51,688 bases of DNA from positions 1 to 51,688 of the forward strand of contig JAJYQZ010000217.1 in the NCBI GenBank assembly GCA_021794335.1. Direction: 5' to 3'. Origin of the DNA: a bacterium (GTDB lineage: Bacteria > SZUA-79 > Acidulodesulfobacterales > Acidulodesulfobacteraceae). Below the pieces are notes generated by a model. It worked only from the letters and a program-made list of their open reading frames with translations, was not told the origin of the DNA and made no database searches. Positions 7,017 through 16,197 of the stretch are shown here, in pieces. A program made the translations under genes and the position numbers. Position 1 is the stretch's first letter. Every line of letters begins with the position of its first letter.

Positions 7017-8220
7017 TCTTTGTTTATTTGCCGGAACCGCTCACGCAGGTTCTTTGCCAAAACAAAACAAACAACAAATCAAACAAACGACGAAAGAACA
7101 AACAAAAAACAAATTAACAAAGAAATTAGAGTTTGTTCGTTATGCCCGCCTCTTTAGCGTGGAACTTAATTATAATACGCTCTCCGTTACGCTTTCGTAT
7201 ATGCCCGCCTATAAACTTACCGTTTCCGGCAGGATAGCGAAAGTCTTAATCCGTAACGTTAAAACCAATTTTAAATCTCCGGTAATATTGCCGGTTATAA
7301 ATTCAAACGCTATAAAACGGGCGGATTATAAAAGCGATAAGCATAACCTTATTATTACATTGCTTATGCGCAGGCGGTTTGATAAAAATAAAATCAAAGC
7401 GATATCCGAAGGTCATATTCTCGTAATTAAATTTCCTGCGTTAAAAAGCCGTCCTGTTTTGTCTTTTCCTTCGTCTCCAAAACGGATTAACGCTCGGAGC
7501 TATTCCGTTAAAAACAGCAAAACGGTTTACGTGTCTTTGAAAAATATCACGATGATTACGACGCCATATCCGATAACCAAAATAATCTATTCCAAAGACC
7601 AAAATATCGAAATATCAAAATCCGGCGATACGGCTTTCGTCAAAATACTGCCTCTCGAAGAACAAAAGCCGTCCGGCAGGATTAAATTTCTTTATAATAA
7701 CAGCGCAAGAGATATTTATATATTGACTCCGGCGGGAACTTATTCTCTTAATTTAATACCTCGCCATATTCCGTCGTTAACGGTTATGCTAAAAAATCCG
7801 CAGATACCAAATAATAGCGTTATATCCGGCGGGGGCAAAAGACCTGTTTTCAAGCAACCCGTTTTAAATCCGGGCATTAATACGAACGTCTCTTATTACC
7901 GCTCGTCCGTTTATACGAATAAACTTGCGGAACTTATTAAAGACGCCTATTTTTTTAAGATACCGAACGGCTATTCTTCGTTTGCGCTTAAAAAAATATA
8001 TAAATTTAAACAAATTACGATTAAAGGTTTAAACGCTTACGCAGGCAAAGACTTTATTCTTCTAATTTACAAAATTAAAGCGAATATGCCCGTAAATTTA
8101 TCGGAAAAGGAGTTTTTATGGATGAGTCCGCAACCGCTGGCTATATCTATCGCATCTCCGGTATTAAAACAAGGAGAAAATACCAGATTATTTATAGTGG
8201 AGGGAACAAATGGACGATAA
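6985..8220 (+). CDS. traK: TraK, T4SS outer-membrane core component
   Basis: 411 residues with a clear signal peptide (LCLFAGTAHA, cleavage near residue 21). The rest is beta-rich and basic. TraK is the VirB9-like secretin-type ring protein that links TraV and TraB. It is longer than F TraK (about 240), with a Lys-rich linker (residues about 25-48) and a large C-terminal extension. Assignment rests mainly on gene order between traE and traB plus export signal. Confidence 0.75.
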   Translation: MLKKISIFSVSLCLFAGTAHAGSLPKQNKQQIKQTTKEQTKNKLTKKLEFVRYARLFSVELNYNTLSVTLSYMPAYKLTVSGRIAKVLIRNVKTNFKSPVILPVINSNAIKRADYKSDKHNLIITLLMRRRFDKNKIKAISEGHILVIKFPALKSRPVLSFPSSPKRINARSYSVKNSKTVYVSLKNITMITTPYPITKIIYSKDQNIEISKSGDTAFVKILPLEEQKPSGRIKFLYNNSARDIYILTPAGTYSLNLIPRHIPSLTVMLKNPQIPNNSVISGGGKRPVFKQPVLNPGINTNVSYYRSSVYTNKLAELIKDAYFFKIPNGYSSFALKKIYKFKQITIKGLNAYAGKDFILLIYKIKANMPVNLSEKEFLWMSPQPLAISIASPVLKQGENTRLFIVEGTNGR

Positions 8221-9481
8221 GGAAAAACAACAAGAGTCCTCAGACAACAAAGTCGACGCCGAAAAAAACGATTTTGTATCGAAAATAGGTCATAAATTAG
8301 GCTTAAGCCATTTACAAAACGATACCGCCAAAAGAAACAAAACCATAATAATCGCTATCGTTACGATTTTATTTTTTTCTCTTATCATAGCCGTATTTAT
8401 GCATAACTCTACTCTTCCGCAAAAGAAAATAGTAAATAACGCTCCGGTCAGCTTAATAGTTCCGAGCGGGCTTGCAAAACATAACTGGATAGTAAACAAC
8501 TCCGCAAAACTTAATAAGCAGTCGGAGCGTTTAAAAAGTTTGGAATCTACTGTTAAAAGCCTTAAAAAGCATTTAAACGAAGAAAAGATTAAAAAATCTT
8601 CATCAATAAAAGGATTGGCAAAGCCGTCTTTTAATTCCTTTCCGCCGCCGCCCGTTTATAACGGAAATGGAAGCTTTAACAATCCTTTGGTTACTAAACC
8701 GAAAGCTAAACCGATTTACAGAACTACGAGCGGACTTATCGGCACGGTTAGTCTCGTCGTAAAAAAAAACAATACCGGCGTAATACCGAACAATGCTCTT
8801 GCGCGCAATAAACCGGCTAGCGTAAATCCCGTTAACTCGCCAAAGAGTCATAAAGAAAACATTCTGCCCGGTTCGTTCGCTAAAGCGGTACTTTTAACCG
8901 GAGCGGAAGTTCCGACGAGCGGCGGCGGTTCCGTCGGTCCGGTTCCGGTTCTTATGAGAGTAATCTCAGACGATCAGCTTCCTAATTTTTTTAAAACAAA
9001 CATTCAAAACTGCTTTATGCTCGGTCAGGCGACGGGCTCTTTATCGTCCGGCAGGGCTTATATAAGACTATCAAAGTTATCCTGCGTATCTAAAAACGGC
9101 GTAGCGATGTCGAAATCCATTACCGCAACAGCGGTAGGAGAAGACGGCAAAGTAGGTCTCGCCGGTAAGGTCGTTACTAAACAAGGGGCGCTACTTGCAA
9201 GGGTTTTGGTAGCAGGTTTCCTTCAGGGCGTAGGACAAGCGTTTCAACAGAGTTCGGAAAACTTATCGTTTTCGGGACTTACCGGTTCTACGACGCAGCA
9301 GCCTATTACTCCGTCAGGCAGAGAATTATTATCGGTAGGTCTCGGCGGGGGCGTATCTCAGGCTACGCAAAAACTTGCGCAGTTTTACATGAATATGGCA
9401 AATAAGATGTTTCCGGTTATTCAAATTAACGCCGGCAGAAAAATAGACGTAATGTTTTTAAAAGGAGCGTATTTACCGTGA
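8210..9481 (+). CDS. traB: TraB, VirB10-like T4SS envelope-spanning protein
   Basis: 423 residues: cytoplasmic N-terminus, one membrane anchor (about 45-63), a coiled-coil-like stretch and Pro-rich linker (to about 170), then the conserved C-terminal domain: LPGSFAKAVLLTGAEVPT, then VLMRVISDDQLPN, then GRAYIRLSKLSCV and the closing GRKIDVMFLKGAYLP. These are the TraB/TrbI_VirB10 hallmarks. It spans both membranes and transmits ATP energy from TraC/TraD. Overlaps traK by 11 bases. Confidence 0.92.
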   Translation: MDDKEKQQESSDNKVDAEKNDFVSKIGHKLGLSHLQNDTAKRNKTIIIAIVTILFFSLIIAVFMHNSTLPQKKIVNNAPVSLIVPSGLAKHNWIVNNSAKLNKQSERLKSLESTVKSLKKHLNEEKIKKSSSIKGLAKPSFNSFPPPPVYNGNGSFNNPLVTKPKAKPIYRTTSGLIGTVSLVVKKNNTGVIPNNALARNKPASVNPVNSPKSHKENILPGSFAKAVLLTGAEVPTSGGGSVGPVPVLMRVISDDQLPNFFKTNIQNCFMLGQATGSLSSGRAYIRLSKLSCVSKNGVAMSKSITATAVGEDGKVGLAGKVVTKQGALLARVLVAGFLQGVGQAFQQSSENLSFSGLTGSTTQQPITPSGRELLSVGLGGGVSQATQKLAQFYMNMANKMFPVIQINAGRKIDVMFLKGAYLP

Positions 9482-9693
9482 AAATAAAAATTATTCTATT
9501 AGGCTTTTTTGGTTTTATAGCTTGTGTAGCTTTGGCAGGCTGTTCTTTAATGCCGTACTCCGGAAGTTTTAATTCAGGCGGCATTAAATACGTAAGAGGA
9601 GTAAACGGCGGTTACGTCGGTTCTTTAAATCAAGTGTACAAGCAGTCTATCATAGAGCAAAAAAAAGAAAATCTCAAAAAGGAGCGTCATTAA
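9478..9693 (+). CDS. small lipoprotein in the traB-traV interval
   Basis: 71 residues, GTG start overlapping traB by four bases. The N-terminus is a lipoprotein signal with lipobox ALAGC (Cys near residue 22). The mature part is Gly/Ser-rich then Lys/Glu-rich. It may be a VirB7-like accessory; TraV itself is the next gene, so two lipoproteins sit side by side. No family recognised. Confidence 0.7.
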   Translation: MKIKIILLGFFGFIACVALAGCSLMPYSGSFNSGGIKYVRGVNGGYVGSLNQVYKQSIIEQKKENLKKERH

Positions 9694-9694
9694 C

Positions 9695-10252
9695 ATGAGA
9701 AAAAAAATTATAGCGGTTATTCTACTCTTAAGCATTAGTATCGTTCCAGCATTACTTTCAGGATGCGCAACGACTTATACCGGCGATAAACTGCTTAGGC
9801 TTCCGAGCGGAAAACCGGTTAATAATAAAACATTTTACGAGTCTTTATTATTAAAAAAATCCATTTTGGAAAAAGATAAAACGGCTTTGGAAGAATCTTT
9901 AATCAATAAACCTACTACGCCTATTTATATTCATTCAAAGATTTTAAGAATGCTCGTTATGCCGTATGTCGATACCGATAACATGCTTCATACTTATCAG
10001 TATATTTATTTTAAAATCAAAAAAGGCGGTTGGCTTTTAGGCAATTATTTAATGCGCTCAGAAAATAGCAAAATTTTTAATCCGCTCGGTTCTATCAGCA
10101 AAACGAATGATGTTAAATCTAATATCGTTATATACTCTCAACCTAAACCGGTAGTAAAGAAATACAAAAAGTCAAAAGGCGGATTTTATAATTCCGTCTT
10201 CCAAAACGATATTAACGCCGCCAAACGGGAGAATAATAATAGTGGTCAATAA
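9695..10252 (+). CDS. traV: TraV-like outer-membrane lipoprotein
   Basis: 185 residues; signal ends in lipobox LLSGC (Cys near residue 24). The middle segment RMLVMPYVDTDNMLHTYQYIY followed by KIKKGGWLLG (about residues 87-120) corresponds to the TraV motif (vRiWiaPyeD..g.LH...yiy...W..G). TraV anchors the TraK ring to the outer membrane. Ribosome site AAGGAG just upstream. Position after traB and before traC agrees. Confidence 0.75.
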   Translation: MRKKIIAVILLLSISIVPALLSGCATTYTGDKLLRLPSGKPVNNKTFYESLLLKKSILEKDKTALEESLINKPTTPIYIHSKILRMLVMPYVDTDNMLHTYQYIYFKIKKGGWLLGNYLMRSENSKIFNPLGSISKTNDVKSNIVIYSQPKPVVKKYKKSKGGFYNSVFQNDINAAKRENNNSGQ

Positions 10253-12752
10253 TCTTTTTTCAAACATTAAGACGTTTTTGGGTTTAAGCGAACTCGACGC
10301 CATTAAAGCAGAAGAGTTTTCGAGATTTTTCGAAAAAGTGCCTCTGTCTCAATATTTATTTGCCCGCACTTACGATAAAGAACAGGAACTTTATATAATC
10401 GAAGACCCTATGTCTAAACCGGATTATTTAGGTTTTGGATTTATTTTATATCCCAAAACGGTTATGGGAGCAGATACTCTTAAATTTCTTGAAACCGGCA
10501 TATATCAAAATCCGTCCGTTCCAAACGATACCATTTTGCAATGGAATATGTGGGGCGGAGATTTTACAGACCCTATAATCGATAATTACGTAGCAAGGAA
10601 AGAAAAAAAGGTTCAAGAAATAGTAGAAGTTTACGCCAAATTCCTAAAAGAACATAAAAATAATGGCTTTACTCTCGACTGGCGCGCTCCGTTAAGAGAC
10701 ATAGTCGTTTTTTTAACCGTCAAAGTTCCGTTCAATTTAACCAATGACGACATTAAAAACGAAACTCAGGCTAACGCAGTAGTTTCCTTAAAAAATCAGA
10801 TATTTTCGACTTTAAATCAGGCTAACCTTTTACCCGAACCTTTAGAGCCGGAAAGCCTTATATTTTTCTACAGAATGTTTTTTAATCCGGACCATAATCC
10901 GAACGATCCTTTTATTTACGACGAAAACGAGCTTATAAAAAGACAGTCTATATTAAGGGATACTCTTATAACTCAGCCGCACCACGGCAAATATATCAAG
11001 ATTGACAATTATTACGGAAGAGCTTTGACGGTCAAAACTTTTCCGCAGGAAGTAACGAGTTTCGAAACTATCGATTTCTTGGGTTCTACCGAACACTTAA
11101 ACAGAAATCAGATAAATACGAGATTTTTTTATTCTTTTATCTTAAGAAAAGCCAACGACAACGAAAAAACTTCCGTATCAGGCAAAGCGGAAATCAATAT
11201 GAAACAAAAAAGCTTATCCGCTTTATCCCGCAAACTGCGGGACAGGCAGGAAGACTCTGTGGTATATTCAAGGGAAACAGAAGCCGGTCAGCAGGTATGG
11301 AAAGGTTTCCCGATATGGTATCTATACGATAAAGACTATAAAGTATTGGACGACGCCGTATCTACCGTTAAAAACACCGTGGCGCAAAAAGCCTTCGAAC
11401 TTCAAGAAGAACTCGTAGTCCTGCCTTTCTTTTTGGCTTCAACTCCTTTTAACGCGTCGAGAATTCTAACGGATTTCGCTCCGAGAAGGGCTTATACGAT
11501 GTTTTCATATAACGCCGCCAATCTTACGCCTTTGCAATCCGATTGGAAAGGTTCGGGCACTCCGGTAATACCTTTAATATCCCGCAGAGGTCAGCTTATG
11601 TTTATAGATTTATGGGATACCAACGGCGGCATGAACGCAAGCGTCGTAGGTCCTATGGGTCAAGGAAAATCCTTTTTCGTAAACCATATTATATTTAACT
11701 ATATTACGCTGCCGAAAAGTATTATCCGCGTAATAGACGTGGGAGCAAGTTATCTCGGCATAGCTAAACTTTTCGGCGGAGACTTTATAGAACCGGATTT
11801 TTCGCATCCTATATGCGTCAATCCTTTTTCCAACGTCGTAGATTTAAATCAGGAAATATCCCAACTCGTGGGAATAGTGGACAGAATGATAAAACCTACT
11901 TCCGCCTGCACGGATACCGAAAGAGGCTTGATACAGCTCGCTATCAGAAATTCTTTCGAAAAATACGGCAACGATACGAATATAACTATAGTGCGGGATG
12001 AAATCCTTCAAATAGCTAAAGACGCCCAAGACATAGAATTTAAAAAATTGGCGGATTATAATCTGCTTCCGTGGGCAAAGGGCGGACAATACGAAAAGTT
12101 TTTCGACGGCAAATCCGAAATAGATTTTACCAACAGGCTTATCGTTTTCGAGCTCGGAAAAATCAAGGAAGACACTACTCTTACAAATATTCTTTTAATG
12201 ACTATATTTCATCATATTAATAAAGAGATTTACTACGGAGACAGAAGCGACAGAACGATTAAAAAGCTCGTTATTTGGGACGAAGCGTGGAGATTTACAT
12301 CGAACGAGCTCGTTCTTCCTTTTATCGAAATGGGTTCGAGAGAATATAGAAAATTCGGCGGGTCTTTGGTATTTATAACGCAGTCCGTTTCAGATTTGCA
12401 GAAAAACGATACGACTAAAACCATTAAAAGAAACAGCGAGTATCTGTTCGTATTCTACCAGAAACCTGAAGAATGGGAAAGAATAGTAAAAGACGACGAA
12501 CTTTATATTTCCGAATACGAAAAAAATCTCTACAGGGATACTCTTCATACCGTCAAAGGAGCTTACTCCGAAGTATTAGTAATAAGTTCGAGAGGAAAAG
12601 GCATAGGCAGACTTTTAATGCCGCCGGAACTTTACTGGCTATATACGACGGATGCCGCCGAAGTTGGGATAAGGCAAAGGTTTATAGACGAAGAAAACGG
12701 CGACGTCTTAAAAGCCGTGCAAAGATGCATAGAATATAAAAAAAATCATTAA
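10242..12752 (+). CDS. traC: TraC, VirB4-family T4SS ATPase
   Basis: 836 residues, GTG start overlapping traV by 11 bases. N-terminal TraC domain (SQYLFARTYDKEQELYIIED), then the RecA-like ATPase: Walker A VVGPMGQGKSFF near residue 470, Walker B KKLVIWDEAWRF near residue 680, and the arginine-containing REYRKFGGSLVFITQS. This is the motor for pilus assembly and DNA transfer at the inner membrane. Length matches F/SXT TraC (about 800-875). Confidence 0.95.
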   Translation: MVNNLFSNIKTFLGLSELDAIKAEEFSRFFEKVPLSQYLFARTYDKEQELYIIEDPMSKPDYLGFGFILYPKTVMGADTLKFLETGIYQNPSVPNDTILQWNMWGGDFTDPIIDNYVARKEKKVQEIVEVYAKFLKEHKNNGFTLDWRAPLRDIVVFLTVKVPFNLTNDDIKNETQANAVVSLKNQIFSTLNQANLLPEPLEPESLIFFYRMFFNPDHNPNDPFIYDENELIKRQSILRDTLITQPHHGKYIKIDNYYGRALTVKTFPQEVTSFETIDFLGSTEHLNRNQINTRFFYSFILRKANDNEKTSVSGKAEINMKQKSLSALSRKLRDRQEDSVVYSRETEAGQQVWKGFPIWYLYDKDYKVLDDAVSTVKNTVAQKAFELQEELVVLPFFLASTPFNASRILTDFAPRRAYTMFSYNAANLTPLQSDWKGSGTPVIPLISRRGQLMFIDLWDTNGGMNASVVGPMGQGKSFFVNHIIFNYITLPKSIIRVIDVGASYLGIAKLFGGDFIEPDFSHPICVNPFSNVVDLNQEISQLVGIVDRMIKPTSACTDTERGLIQLAIRNSFEKYGNDTNITIVRDEILQIAKDAQDIEFKKLADYNLLPWAKGGQYEKFFDGKSEIDFTNRLIVFELGKIKEDTTLTNILLMTIFHHINKEIYYGDRSDRTIKKLVIWDEAWRFTSNELVLPFIEMGSREYRKFGGSLVFITQSVSDLQKNDTTKTIKRNSEYLFVFYQKPEEWERIVKDDELYISEYEKNLYRDTLHTVKGAYSEVLVISSRGKGIGRLLMPPELYWLYTTDAAEVGIRQRFIDEENGDVLKAVQRCIEYKKNH

Positions 12753-12765
12753 TTCGGGAGATGTT

Positions 12766-13104
12766 ATGAATAAGAATAAATCAGCATTATTTGCGGCTAC
12801 TTGGATTATTACTTTGATAATTTCTATAGGCGGCGGCTTTATAGGAGCAAAGATTTACAACGTTTATTTTAATAAACCGGTTAAGTTTTACCAGTTCGAC
12901 CTCGTTAAAGCCATAAAAAACGAAAACGCCGTTTTATACGGCGCTCACACGACGCCGGCTTTAGCAAATCAAATGTTTACGAATTATTTAAAAAAAATCG
13001 ACAATGGTCTTAAAAAATATTCCAAAAACGGAATAATTTTTATTAAAGGCGCGGTAGTAGCCGGAAATGTAAAAAACATCACAAATAAAATTATCGAAAA
13101 ATAG
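12766..13104 (+). CDS. trbI: TrbI-like F-type conjugation protein
   Basis: 112 residues: N-terminal membrane anchor (about 11-30), then a periplasmic part that starts KFYQFDLVKAI and ends IIFIKGAVVAGNVKNITNKI. The end AVV-x-G-x-x-x-(D/N)-I-T is the F TrbI pattern, and traC-trbI-traW is the F order. F TrbI (about 128 aa) affects pilus retraction. GGAG six bases before ATG. Confidence 0.65.
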   Translation: MNKNKSALFAATWIITLIISIGGGFIGAKIYNVYFNKPVKFYQFDLVKAIKNENAVLYGAHTTPALANQMFTNYLKKIDNGLKKYSKNGIIFIKGAVVAGNVKNITNKIIEK

Positions 13105-13105
13105 A

Positions 13106-13678
13106 ATGTTTAATACTATTGCATTAGACGAATTTGCTGATTTTATACTCGAATTTATGGACGACAATTTTAATTTTCTTGGGAAGCATTGCCGCCATAC
13201 TGCCGACGTTTGCGAAAAAATAGCGGATAAGTTAAATATCTGCTCTTCCGACAGAAAGCTTTTGAAATACGGAAGCCTGCTCCACGACATAGGCAAATTA
13301 TATATACCGAGAGCTATTCTTTTATCTCCGAGAAAGCTTACGGATAAAGAATTTGAAATAGTTAAAGACCACCCTGTTTACGGCAATAAAATAATAAAAC
13401 GGTTTAATTCGCTTAACTCGGTAAGCCCGTTTATATTATATCATCATTATAGAAAAGGATATGGTTATCCGGATTCGCCGCCGTTAGACATGAGCGTGAA
13501 TCCAATTTTAATTGACATTTTAACCGTTTCCGACTCTTATGCGGCTATTAGCGAAAAAAGACCGTATGCCGGTAACGGAAACATTAATCCTATAGCAATA
13601 TTAAAAAATACGAAAGATATAAAAAATAAAGGAATTAACGAGGAGATAGTGGATGTATTATCGACAATTACTTTCTAA
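13106..13678 (+). CDS. HD-GYP domain protein, probable cyclic-di-GMP phosphodiesterase
   Basis: 190 residues, all of it domain. Seen in order: H in KHCRHTADVCEKIA, HDIGKLYIP (HD pair plus Lys), KDHPVYGNKII, HHYRKGYGYP and SDSYAAISEKRPY. These cover the metal ligands of the HD-GYP fold. The GYP loop is one residue shorter than usual and lacks the common E of HHE. HD-GYP enzymes cleave c-di-GMP to pGpG or GMP. It starts one base after trbI and overlaps the peptidase gene by 26 bases, so it is a true operon member. A structural, non-catalytic role is possible. Confidence 0.85.
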   Translation: MFNTIALDEFADFILEFMDDNFNFLGKHCRHTADVCEKIADKLNICSSDRKLLKYGSLLHDIGKLYIPRAILLSPRKLTDKEFEIVKDHPVYGNKIIKRFNSLNSVSPFILYHHYRKGYGYPDSPPLDMSVNPILIDILTVSDSYAAISEKRPYAGNGNINPIAILKNTKDIKNKGINEEIVDVLSTITF

Positions 13679-14171
13679 ATACCGCCTTCCGCTTTTAATC
13701 TTATTTTTTATGGCGGTCGGCTCTTTATCTATTTTATTGTATTCGAAATACATAGGTTATTTCGGCTGGAATTACCAGACTTGCATAAAACCGAAATATT
13801 TCTACGTTAATAGATTAGATAAAAATATACCCGCAGGAGCGTTTTTCGTTTTTAAGTTTAAAGGAAGCTCTCTTTATCCTAAAGGTTCCTTGTTCGTAAA
13901 ATATATGAGATGCGTTCCTTCCGAAACGCTGAAGACCGTTTTAGTTAAAAATCATTACCGCTATTACTGCGATGGCGCGTATTTAGGCTACGGCAGAAAC
14001 TATTCCGATCACGGCAAGGGATTTAAACTGCCGCATTTTATTTTTAACGGAATAATTCCAAAAAACAAATATTTCGCTATGGGCACGGCTTGGGACAGTT
14101 ACGATTCGAGATACTGGGGATTCGTCAGGAAAAAAGAAATCATAGGATTAGCATATCCCTTAATTAAATAA
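13653..14171 (+). CDS. TrhF/TraF-type S26 signal-peptidase-like protein
   Basis: 172 residues with one N-terminal membrane anchor (about 11-30). C-terminal signatures of the S26 family are clear: GSLFVKYMRCVPSE (general-base Lys) and the closing YFAMGTAWDSYDSRYWGFV. In R27/SXT a TrhF peptidase lies between traC and traW, as here. The usual nucleophile position (S-x-P-x-G) reads RLDKNIPAG, with no Ser. So it may use another residue or be a non-peptidase relative. Likely target would be the pilin. Confidence 0.8.
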   Translation: MYYRQLLSKYRLPLLILFFMAVGSLSILLYSKYIGYFGWNYQTCIKPKYFYVNRLDKNIPAGAFFVFKFKGSSLYPKGSLFVKYMRCVPSETLKTVLVKNHYRYYCDGAYLGYGRNYSDHGKGFKLPHFIFNGIIPKNKYFAMGTAWDSYDSRYWGFVRKKEIIGLAYPLIK

Positions 14172-14182
14172 GGAGGTTATTT

Positions 14183-14344
14183 ATGGGACTTTTAAAAAAA
14201 GATAAGGAAGAAAAACCGAAAGAATACGTCAAAGAGGTCGAAAATATAAATTCGTTTACGGACCCTAAGACGGCTGAGACGAGAAACGAAATTATGAAAG
14301 ATTTTATAAAAAAGGTAGTTATAAAAAGAAATGTGCAAAATTAA
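14183..14344 (+). CDS. small hypothetical protein, 53 aa
   Basis: Perfect AGGAGG seven bases before ATG at 14183; ends TAA at 14342-14344, overlapping traW by 14 bases. The product is Lys/Glu-rich, cytoplasmic, with a short NSFTDPKTAETRNEIMKDF segment. No family recognised. Support is the strong ribosome site and the operon-type overlap. Confidence 0.65.
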   Translation: MGLLKKDKEEKPKEYVKEVENINSFTDPKTAETRNEIMKDFIKKVVIKRNVQN

Positions 14345-15002
14345 TCTGTTCTTAATTACAGCTTTCATTTTATTAATGCCGGCTAAAGTTTACGCTTTCG
14401 CTTTAAACGGAGAGACTTATCCTATTATAGAGCCGTCCATACTTGAGCAAATTCAAGCGGGAGCAAGAAAAATAGAAGCTCATCCGAATAGGTTAAGAAA
14501 AATGTTTAAGAAAAAACTAATGAACTATATTCCGACGCATGCGTATCTTCCGCCGGCACGCAAAAGTTATATATTTTATCACGACGTTATTTATAAACTT
14601 CCATTTTCCATTCCGAGAGTGCAAAACGGCAAGGTCGTAGGCGTATTGTATCCTAAAGGATTTACTTTCCACGTTTTAAGGTATTTGCCTTTCGATTTTC
14701 CTACTCTCGTGATATTCGATATGAAAAACAAATATCAAAGATTCTACGTCGAAAAAAAATACAGAAGACATAATCCGGAAGCTATGCTTTTAACGACCGC
14801 AGGAGACCTTAAAGATATTTTAAAAATGGCTAAGCGCATTAAAAAGCCCATTTACGCCAACATCGGCAAATTGGACGAAAGGTTCGGAGTTAAAAATACC
14901 ATAAGCATAGTAAAAAGGTCTTTTATAAGACTTAACGACGTGCGTATCGATGTAATAGGAATGAATTATTTAATAAATTATTACAAAAAATATAATAGAT
15001 AA
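14331..15002 (+). CDS. traW: TraW, F-type T4SS periplasmic protein
   Basis: 223 residues with a signal peptide (LLMPAKVYAF, cleavage near 22). The mature start NGETYPIIEPSILEQIQAGA is the TraW signature, followed by the Arg/Lys-rich helix and the C-terminal LVIFDMKNKYQ and KPIYANIGKLDERFGV stretch. TraW is needed for pilus assembly and works with TrbC, not found here. Length is as in F (about 210). It is the last tra gene before the cargo patch. Confidence 0.88.
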   Translation: MCKINLFLITAFILLMPAKVYAFALNGETYPIIEPSILEQIQAGARKIEAHPNRLRKMFKKKLMNYIPTHAYLPPARKSYIFYHDVIYKLPFSIPRVQNGKVVGVLYPKGFTFHVLRYLPFDFPTLVIFDMKNKYQRFYVEKKYRRHNPEAMLLTTAGDLKDILKMAKRIKKPIYANIGKLDERFGVKNTISIVKRSFIRLNDVRIDVIGMNYLINYYKKYNR

Positions 15003-15003
15003 A

Positions 15004-15532
15004 ATGGACAAAAATATCTCTATCAAGTTTTTTGAAAAGTTGACGGATGAAAAAATAAAAGACGAAACTTGGAAAATCCTCTGCGAATGCGACAAAGAAT
15101 TTTACCCACCGCTATCGGAAAGGAAAACCTTCAGTCTGATATATCGTCACCGAATGTATAGTAGACTTAAACTGCAAGATAAAAGGCCGACAATAATCTT
15201 CCATAGGATTATTTTCAATCTATGATTAAGCAAAATTTTTTAATAGTTTATATTGATAACAAATATATCGCGTGGTTTGCAGCTTTTTTATCAAACGCTA
15301 AACCTAAAGACTTGGATATTAAATGCAACTATTATACTACCGTTTGCGTTAAAACGGCTAACAGGCAGAAAGGCATCGCCGCTGGGTTATTAACTTTTAA
15401 ATCACGCTAACAAGAACATGGAGTTTGAACTATCCTATGATGACGGCTTTGAATAAAGCTGGGTTTTCGATAAAAAAGATTGTCGCAAACGACAGAGGAA
15501 TTGGAGTTGATACGCTGTATTATCAAAAATGA
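15004..15532 (+). pseudogene. GNAT acetyltransferase pseudogene with at least two frameshifts
   Basis: Three successive frames give pieces of one protein. Frame 1 runs from ATG at 15004 to a stop at 15223. Frame 2 from about 15200 carries FLIVYIDNKYIAWFAAFLSN and TTVCVKTANRQKGIAAGLL; the R-x-x-G-I-A is the acetyl-CoA-binding GNAT motif. Frame 3 from about 15400 gives ITLTRTWSLNYPMM, then a C-terminus ending DTLYYQK at TGA 15530. The gene is inactive. It starts one base after traW, so it was inserted or captured at the operon end. Confidence 0.65.
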
Positions 15533-15535
15533 AAA

Positions 15536-15637
15536 TTATGCCTTTTTAATCTTTAAATACTCTTCATAAATCCCCTTAAGCAGATTCTCCTGCGCCGCAT
15601 AAATTTCGTCACAAGCATTAAAATAATTAGTAATTAC
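15536..15637 (-). pseudogene. gene remnant, C-terminal 33 codons
   Basis: A minus-strand open stretch without a usable start, ending TAA at 15536. It reads TNYFNACDEIYAAQENLLKG and then a basic tail ending KIKKA. It lies in a different frame from the Cys-rich remnant just upstream. No family recognised. Confidence 0.35.
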
Positions 15638-15993
15638 CTATTACAAAATCTTTTTTCAAATTCATCAAATGTTATATATCGCCTGGTTTTACAAGCATTT
15701 TCGCAAAGATCGTTAAATTTAGATATTGACCAACCAAATTTTTCGACACCAATATTAACCCAAGATTTATTGGCCATTGATAACCCATTATAATTACAAG
15801 CATTTATAAAATAAGAGGGGTCTTTATGACAGTCTCTATATCCATTAATATATGTGTTATAGCAAATTCTAGGAATAGTAGAAACCGGATTATTTTCATT
15901 TCCGTTTGAAACATATTTATTATTTACATTATTTCCGGTAAAATTTGAATTTAAACTGTTTGCTAATTTGTTTTGAGAAATATTTATAATGTT
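15634..15993 (-). pseudogene. N-terminally truncated Cys-rich protein remnant
   Basis: About 119 open codons between an upstream TAA (15996-15994) and TAA at 15636-15634, with no ATG, GTG or TTG before two thirds of its length. The product has Cys in the segments IPRICYNTYINGYRDCHKDP, INACNYNG, NDLCENACKTRRYI and KRFCNR, suggesting a secreted disulfide-bonded fold. It opposes the tra operon and probably came with the cargo. Not recognised. Confidence 0.4.
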
Positions 15994-16197
15994 TTAAGTT
16001 TAAGTCAATTAAATAAAATTTAATAAAATTTAATAAAATTTTTTAAAAATACATGAAATGTTAATGTTTTTCGTTGCCCATTTTTAATTTTAGTGATAAA
16101 ATTTTTTTATACACTACCCAATAAATAAAATATTTTTATTAACAATATTTACAAAATGATAAGTATATAATTTTAATGAAATAAATATGGTATAAAA

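Noticed and set aside
16019..16042. Short AT-only tandem repeat (TTTAATAAAA units)
   Set aside because: Two to three copies of pure A/T in a very AT-rich gap are expected by chance.
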